NCBI RefSeq assembly: GCF_007833215.1
Contig: NZ_CP042239.1
Location: 2,850,001-2,914,000 of the forward strand
DNA: 64,000 nt
Direction: 5' to 3'
From: Sphingomonas suaedae
GTDB lineage: Bacteria; Pseudomonadota; Alphaproteobacteria; Sphingomonadales; Sphingomonadaceae
Positions 60,613 through 64,000 of the stretch are shown piece by piece. The translations under genes were made by a program, and so were the position numbers. The notes under the pieces were generated by a model. It ran no database searches, was not told where the DNA came from, and saw nothing but the letters and a program-made list of their open reading frames with translations. Within the stretch, counting starts at the first letter, position 1, and the number at the start of each line of letters is the position of its first letter.

Positions 60613-61466
60613 TGGCTGACGTCGCAATCATCGACCGCGACCGTGCCGACCGGCTGGGCGAAGGCCCGCTCTGGTCGGCGCGCGAGGATGCGCTCTACTG
60701 GGTCGATATCCTCGACCACCGCATCAACCGCCTGTCGCTGACCGACAACAGCGTCGAGAGTTTCCAGCAGCTCGATTATGCCGCCTGGATCATCGAGCGA
60801 GAGGCGGGTGGGTTCGTCGCGGGGGTCGGGCTCGACATCGTCCGGCTCGACCTTCCCTCCAACGCGCATACGGTCATCGGATCGGTTGATCGCGGCATCG
60901 CGGGCAACCGGCTCAACGATGCCAAGGCGGACGCACAGGGCCGCATCTGGGCGGGAACGATGCCCGCCAGTTGCGACCGGCCCAGCGGCGCATTCCACCG
61001 CATCGATCCCGACGGGCGGATCGCCGCGGTCGATGCCCCCTACACCATCGCCAACGGCCCGGCGATCGATCCGACGGGACGCTGGCTCCTCCACACCGAC
61101 ACCGCGCTCGGCACCATCTTCCGCTTCGACATCAACGACGACGGCAGCCTGTCGGAGCGCCGCCCGTTCATCGTCTTCGAGCCCGAATGGGGCAATCCCG
61201 ACGGCATGACCTTCGACGCCGAGGGCGGGCTGTGGGTCGCCTGCTGGGGAGCGGGGTGCGTGACACGCTTCACGCCGGAGGGGCGCCGCGAACGCTCGAT
61301 CGCCCTGCCCGCCAGCCAGATTACCAGCTGCACCTTTGCCGGACCGGATCTCGACCGCATGTTCGTCACCTCCGCCGCCGATGGCGTGGACGAGGAACAT
61401 GGCGGTGCGCTGTTCGAAGTCGATCCCGGTTGTCGCGGCCGGGCGCCCATGATGTATCGCGGATAA
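60612..61466 (+). CDS. SMP-30/gluconolactonase-family sugar lactonase
   Basis: The protein has 284 residues and begins in the stop codon of the dehydratase gene. Six-bladed propeller with metal ligands: Glu in DRLGEGPLWSAREDALYWVD, Asn in GNRLNDAKADAQGRIWAGTM, a second Asn in YTIANGPAIDPTGRWLLHTD and Asp in WGNPDGMTFDAEGGLWVACW. Family members hydrolyse aldonolactones (XylC, AraB). It is cytoplasmic. It completes the dehydrogenase, lactonase and dehydratase steps; the later enzymes to 2-oxoglutarate or to pyruvate and glycolaldehyde are not in the window. Confidence 0.92.
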   Translation: MADVAIIDRDRADRLGEGPLWSAREDALYWVDILDHRINRLSLTDNSVESFQQLDYAAWIIEREAGGFVAGVGLDIVRLDLPSNAHTVIGSVDRGIAGNRLNDAKADAQGRIWAGTMPASCDRPSGAFHRIDPDGRIAAVDAPYTIANGPAIDPTGRWLLHTDTALGTIFRFDINDDGSLSERRPFIVFEPEWGNPDGMTFDAEGGLWVACWGAGCVTRFTPEGRRERSIALPASQITSCTFAGPDLDRMFVTSAADGVDEEHGGALFEVDPGCRGRAPMMYRG

Positions 61467-61485
61467 AGCAGGAGAGAGATTCAAG

Positions 61486-62643
61486 ATGGCAACGAAAAGC
61501 GCATATCTGGTGGCCGCTGCGGCGGCCTGTATCCTGGGCGGCGCGGCAGAGGCGGCGACCGCCAAGCGCGGCAGCTTCGGCAAGCTGTCCGATGGACGCG
61601 CGGTCGCATCGGTCACGCTCGCCAACGGTCGTGGCGTATCGGTGACGATGATCGCCTATGGCGCGACGATCCAGTCGGTGGTGATGCCCGACCGCAATGG
61701 CCGCAAGGCCGATGTCGCGCTCGGCTATGACAAGATCGACCTGTACGAGACCAAGCCGCAATATTTCGGCGGGATCGTCGGGCGCTTCGGCAACCGGCTG
61801 GCCGAGGGCAAGTTCACGCTCGACGGCAAGACCTATCAGACCCCCGTCAACAATGGGAAGAACGCGCTGCACGGCGGCACCAAGGGGTTCGACAAGGTTT
61901 TGTGGGACGTGGTGTCGGTAAAGAGCGGTCCGACCGCGTCGGTCACCTTCCGCTATGTGAGCCGCGACGGCGAGATGGGCTATCCCGGCACACTGACGGT
62001 CGATGCGATCCACTTGCTCGACGAGAAGAACCATCTCACCATCGAATATCGCGCCACCACCGACAAGGCGACCGTCGTCAACCTGACCAACCACAATTAC
62101 TGGAACCTGTCGGGCGAAGGGTCGGCGAATGGCGCGATGGGCCATGTCGTGATGATCCCGGCGCAGACCTATCTACCGACCGACGACGGTGCGATCCCGA
62201 CCGGCGAATTCAAGTCGGTCGCGGGCACCGTGTTCGATTTCCGCACGCCGCGCGCGGTGGGCGACCGGGTTCGCGATGCCAGGGACCAGCAGATCGTTTG
62301 GGGTCGCGGCTATGATCACAACTGGGTGATCGGTCGCAAGGTAATCCCCGGCCAGCAGCTGATGGCGAAGGTCCATGACCCGGCTTCGGGCCGCGGGTTC
62401 GAGCTGTGGTCGAACCAGCCGGGACTGCAATTCTACTCGGGCAATTTCTTCGACGCGACCAGCAGCGGGAAAGCCGGGAAAATCTATCGCATGGGCGATG
62501 CGATCGTGATGGAGCCGCAGAATTTCCCCGACGCGCCGAACCAGAAGGGATTCCCCAGCGCGCGGCTCGATCCGGGCCAGACCTATCGCAACGTGATGAC
62601 CTATCGTCTCACCACCGGCGCAGCGCCGCGCAGGAAGCGCTGA
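61486..62643 (+). CDS. galM: Exported aldose 1-epimerase (mutarotase)
   Basis: The protein has 385 residues with a signal peptide (SAYLVAAAAACILGGAAEA), so it is periplasmic. GalM motifs: YGATIQSVVMPDRNGRKADV, GGIVGRFGNRLAEGKFTLDG, LHGGTKGFDKVLWDV, the catalytic His in TNHNYWNLSGEGS, WGRGYDHNWVIG and the catalytic Glu in AIVMEPQNFPDAPNQKGFPS. It interconverts alpha and beta anomers so that released sugars suit transport or the dehydrogenase. It lies 19 bases after the lactonase gene, with GGAGAG upstream, and 1 base before the GH43 gene, so it is in one operon. Confidence 0.93.
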   Translation: MATKSAYLVAAAAACILGGAAEAATAKRGSFGKLSDGRAVASVTLANGRGVSVTMIAYGATIQSVVMPDRNGRKADVALGYDKIDLYETKPQYFGGIVGRFGNRLAEGKFTLDGKTYQTPVNNGKNALHGGTKGFDKVLWDVVSVKSGPTASVTFRYVSRDGEMGYPGTLTVDAIHLLDEKNHLTIEYRATTDKATVVNLTNHNYWNLSGEGSANGAMGHVVMIPAQTYLPTDDGAIPTGEFKSVAGTVFDFRTPRAVGDRVRDARDQQIVWGRGYDHNWVIGRKVIPGQQLMAKVHDPASGRGFELWSNQPGLQFYSGNFFDATSSGKAGKIYRMGDAIVMEPQNFPDAPNQKGFPSARLDPGQTYRNVMTYRLTTGAAPRRKR

Positions 62644-62644
62644 G

Positions 62645-63601
62645 ATGCTGGCGGCGGAGCGATCGTTGATCCGCCTCGCCGCCCTGTGCGCGGCCGTTCC
62701 CATAGTACTGGGAGCGGCCGTGGTCGCGCATGACGCACCGACCGCGTTCGCCGGTGCCGATCCGGATATCGAGGTCGCGGACGGCCGTTACTGGATCTAT
62801 CCGACCAACAGCGGCGAAGGCGGGGCGGCGCGGCTATACGCATGGACGTCACGCGATCTGCGCACCTGGCAGCGTGACCGCGAATTGCTGCGGCTGGACG
62901 ATATCGACTGGATCGCTGACGACGGTGCGCCGCGCCATTTTCTCTGGGCTCCCGACATGGTCGCCGCCAATGGCCGCTATTATCTCTATTATTCGGTCGG
63001 CCCGCAGAACCCGACGCCCAGCCGCATCGGGGTCGCCACGTGCGATACTCCGGCTGGCCCCTGTTCCGACAGCGGCAAGCCGCTGATCACCGGAGGCAAC
63101 GGGTTCGAGGCGATCGATCCGGCGGTCTTCGTCGATCCTCGCGATGGCAGCCGGTATCTCTATGCCGGCGGCAGCGCGGGTGCGACGTTGCGGATGTGGC
63201 GGCTGAACCCGGACTTGACGTCGCTCGACCGCGAGATGCCGGTCGAGACGCCACCGCAGTTCACCGAGGGCGCGTTCGTGCATGAACGGAACGGCACCTA
63301 CTATCTATCCTACTCCCATGGCTCGTGGCGGCATGCGACCTATTCGGTCCATTATGCCACGTCGCGTTCGCCGTCGGGTCCATGGGCGTATCGCGGCGCG
63401 ATCCTGACCAGCGATGGGCGCTTCAAGGGGCCCGGGCACCACGCCTGTCTGCGCGACCCCGGCACTGGCCGCTGGCACATCGCTTATCATCGCTGGGAAG
63501 GCGAGCAGGGCGACGGCCCCTATAAGGGCCAGCGCCGCATCGTCGTGCAACCGATAACCTATGGGCCAGACGGCGCGATCGAACCTATTGCGATGCAGTG
63601 A
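62645..63601 (+). CDS. GH43 glycosidase, exported
   Basis: The protein has 318 residues. The hydrophobic leader SLIRLAALCAAVPIVLGAAV is a signal peptide or anchor. Single propeller with the GH43 triad: Asp in FAGADPDIEVADGRYWIYPT, Asp in GNGFEAIDPAVFVDPRDGSR, Glu in PPQFTEGAFVHERNGTYYLS. It also has LWAPDMVAANGRYYLYYSVG. Such enzymes are alpha-L-arabinofuranosidases, beta-xylosidases or exo-beta-1,3-galactanases; the DPDI and EGAF forms fit a broad GH43 subgroup. Only one base separates it from galM, and it ends the operon 6 bases before the convergent GntR gene. Confidence 0.88.
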   Translation: MLAAERSLIRLAALCAAVPIVLGAAVVAHDAPTAFAGADPDIEVADGRYWIYPTNSGEGGAARLYAWTSRDLRTWQRDRELLRLDDIDWIADDGAPRHFLWAPDMVAANGRYYLYYSVGPQNPTPSRIGVATCDTPAGPCSDSGKPLITGGNGFEAIDPAVFVDPRDGSRYLYAGGSAGATLRMWRLNPDLTSLDREMPVETPPQFTEGAFVHERNGTYYLSYSHGSWRHATYSVHYATSRSPSGPWAYRGAILTSDGRFKGPGHHACLRDPGTGRWHIAYHRWEGEQGDGPYKGQRRIVVQPITYGPDGAIEPIAMQ

Positions 63602-63607
63602 CGCGGC

Positions 63608-64000
63608 TCAGCGAGCCGCGCCTGCCTCTGCCGCATCGATCAGTTCCAGCACGTCTCCGATCAGCTCACGCATCGCGGTGCGCGCGCCGTCGGGATCGCG
63701 CCCGACGATCGCATCGCGCACTGCCGCGTGATCGGCGACGCTGGCGCTGCGTCCCTTGATCCGGTTGGTGAAGCGGATCGACGTGCGCAGCGCAGTCGTC
63801 ACCACCTCCCGGAACTGCGCGTAGAACGGGTTTCCCGAGCCGCGCAGAATCGCGATGTGAAATGCGATGTCCGCCTCAAGCGTATCGTCATGCCCCTGCT
63901 CCGCCGCCTTCATGCGGTCTAGCCCGTCATTGATTCGCTGGAAATCGTCCGCGTCGGCGAACCGCGCGGCAAGTGCGGCGGCCTCGGGCTCGATCGCGAC
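63608..64000 (-). CDS. GntR-family regulator, FCD ligand-binding domain (start outside window)
   Basis: The frame is open to the window edge (130 residues visible). The FCD domain opens with IEPEAAALAARFADADDFQR, followed by EADIAFHIAILRGSGNPFYA with the metal-binding Asp/His pair, and DHAAVRDAIVGRDPDGARTA with the later His. The DNA-binding winged helix lies beyond the right edge. FCD regulators bind sugar acids or related carboxylates and usually repress nearby catabolic genes. It is the only transcription factor in the right-hand locus and the best candidate to bind the ATATGATA elements, with an aldonate or keto-deoxy acid as effector. Confidence 0.85.
   Translation of the reverse strand, partial: VAIEPEAAALAARFADADDFQRINDGLDRMKAAEQGHDDTLEADIAFHIAILRGSGNPFYAQFREVVTTALRTSIRFTNRIKGRSASVADHAAVRDAIVGRDPDGARTAMRELIGDVLELIDAAEAGAAR

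Noticed and set aside
1..64000. Mobile elements, tRNA-linked integration sites or prophage
   Set aside because: No transposase, integrase, tRNA or flanking direct repeats were seen, although several gene remnants suggest past rearrangement.

Overview
The window is high-GC chromosomal DNA from an alphaproteobacterium, most likely a sphingomonad. The evidence is the wealth of TonB-dependent receptors, a FecI/FecR-type regulator pair, twin-arginine signal peptides on periplasmic enzymes, a Caulobacter-type ECF sigma factor with matching promoters, and the non-phosphorylative pentose pathway. No rRNA, tRNA, CRISPR array, transposase or integrase was found.

Left arm (1-24 kb): stress and housekeeping genes mixed with decayed genes. 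Parts of a SigF-type envelope oxidant (hypochlorite-like) response are scattered over 16 kb: an ECF sigma factor (362-997, minus), a methionine-rich hexapeptide-repeat lipoprotein (3559-3846), a DUF417/RclC-like membrane protein (4484-4945), a molybdopterin oxidoreductase with its cytochrome b partner (15206-16740, minus), periplasmic MsrB, and MsrA. Four candidate promoters of the form GTAAC(C/G)-N16-CGAA lie in front of these genes, which ties the parts into one regulon. Around them are a nitrilase, a frameshifted HisD-family gene, an FMN-binding glutamate-synthase-like protein, a ZIP transporter, a hydrolase-OsmC fusion, alpha/beta hydrolases, a LysR regulator whose 3' end runs into a broken SDR gene, a solo LuxR regulator and a CcdA/thioredoxin pair.

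Middle (24.6-32.2 kb): a FecI-FecR-TonB receptor module sits beside a PhoD-type phosphodiesterase/alkaline phosphatase and a PI-PLC-like phosphodiesterase. This looks like an inducible scavenging unit for phosphate esters. Next to it (32.2-33.1 kb) lie remnants of an alkaline phosphatase and of a sulfatase.

Right arm (33-64 kb, plus an outlier at 17.0-18.3 kb): a polysaccharide utilisation locus. It has six Cys-type sulfatases, two TonB-dependent receptors, three paralogues of a clan GH-A-like hydrolase whose family I cannot name, three GH43-type proteins (one with two beta-propellers), a GH5-like enzyme and a GH2 enzyme. These are followed by a sugar 1-dehydrogenase resembling L-arabinose/D-galactose dehydrogenase, a secreted aldose 1-epimerase, an SMP-30 lactonase and an IlvD/Edd-family sugar-acid dehydratase. 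A truncated GntR/FCD regulator ends the window. The likely logic is periplasmic desulfation and depolymerisation of a sulfated, arabinose-containing glycan, then oxidation of the released sugar. An AT-rich element built on ATA(T/C)GATA(A/T)TTA recurs upstream of most of these units, including the outlying hydrolase at 17 kb, so the locus looks like a single regulon. The GntR protein is the best candidate regulator seen here.
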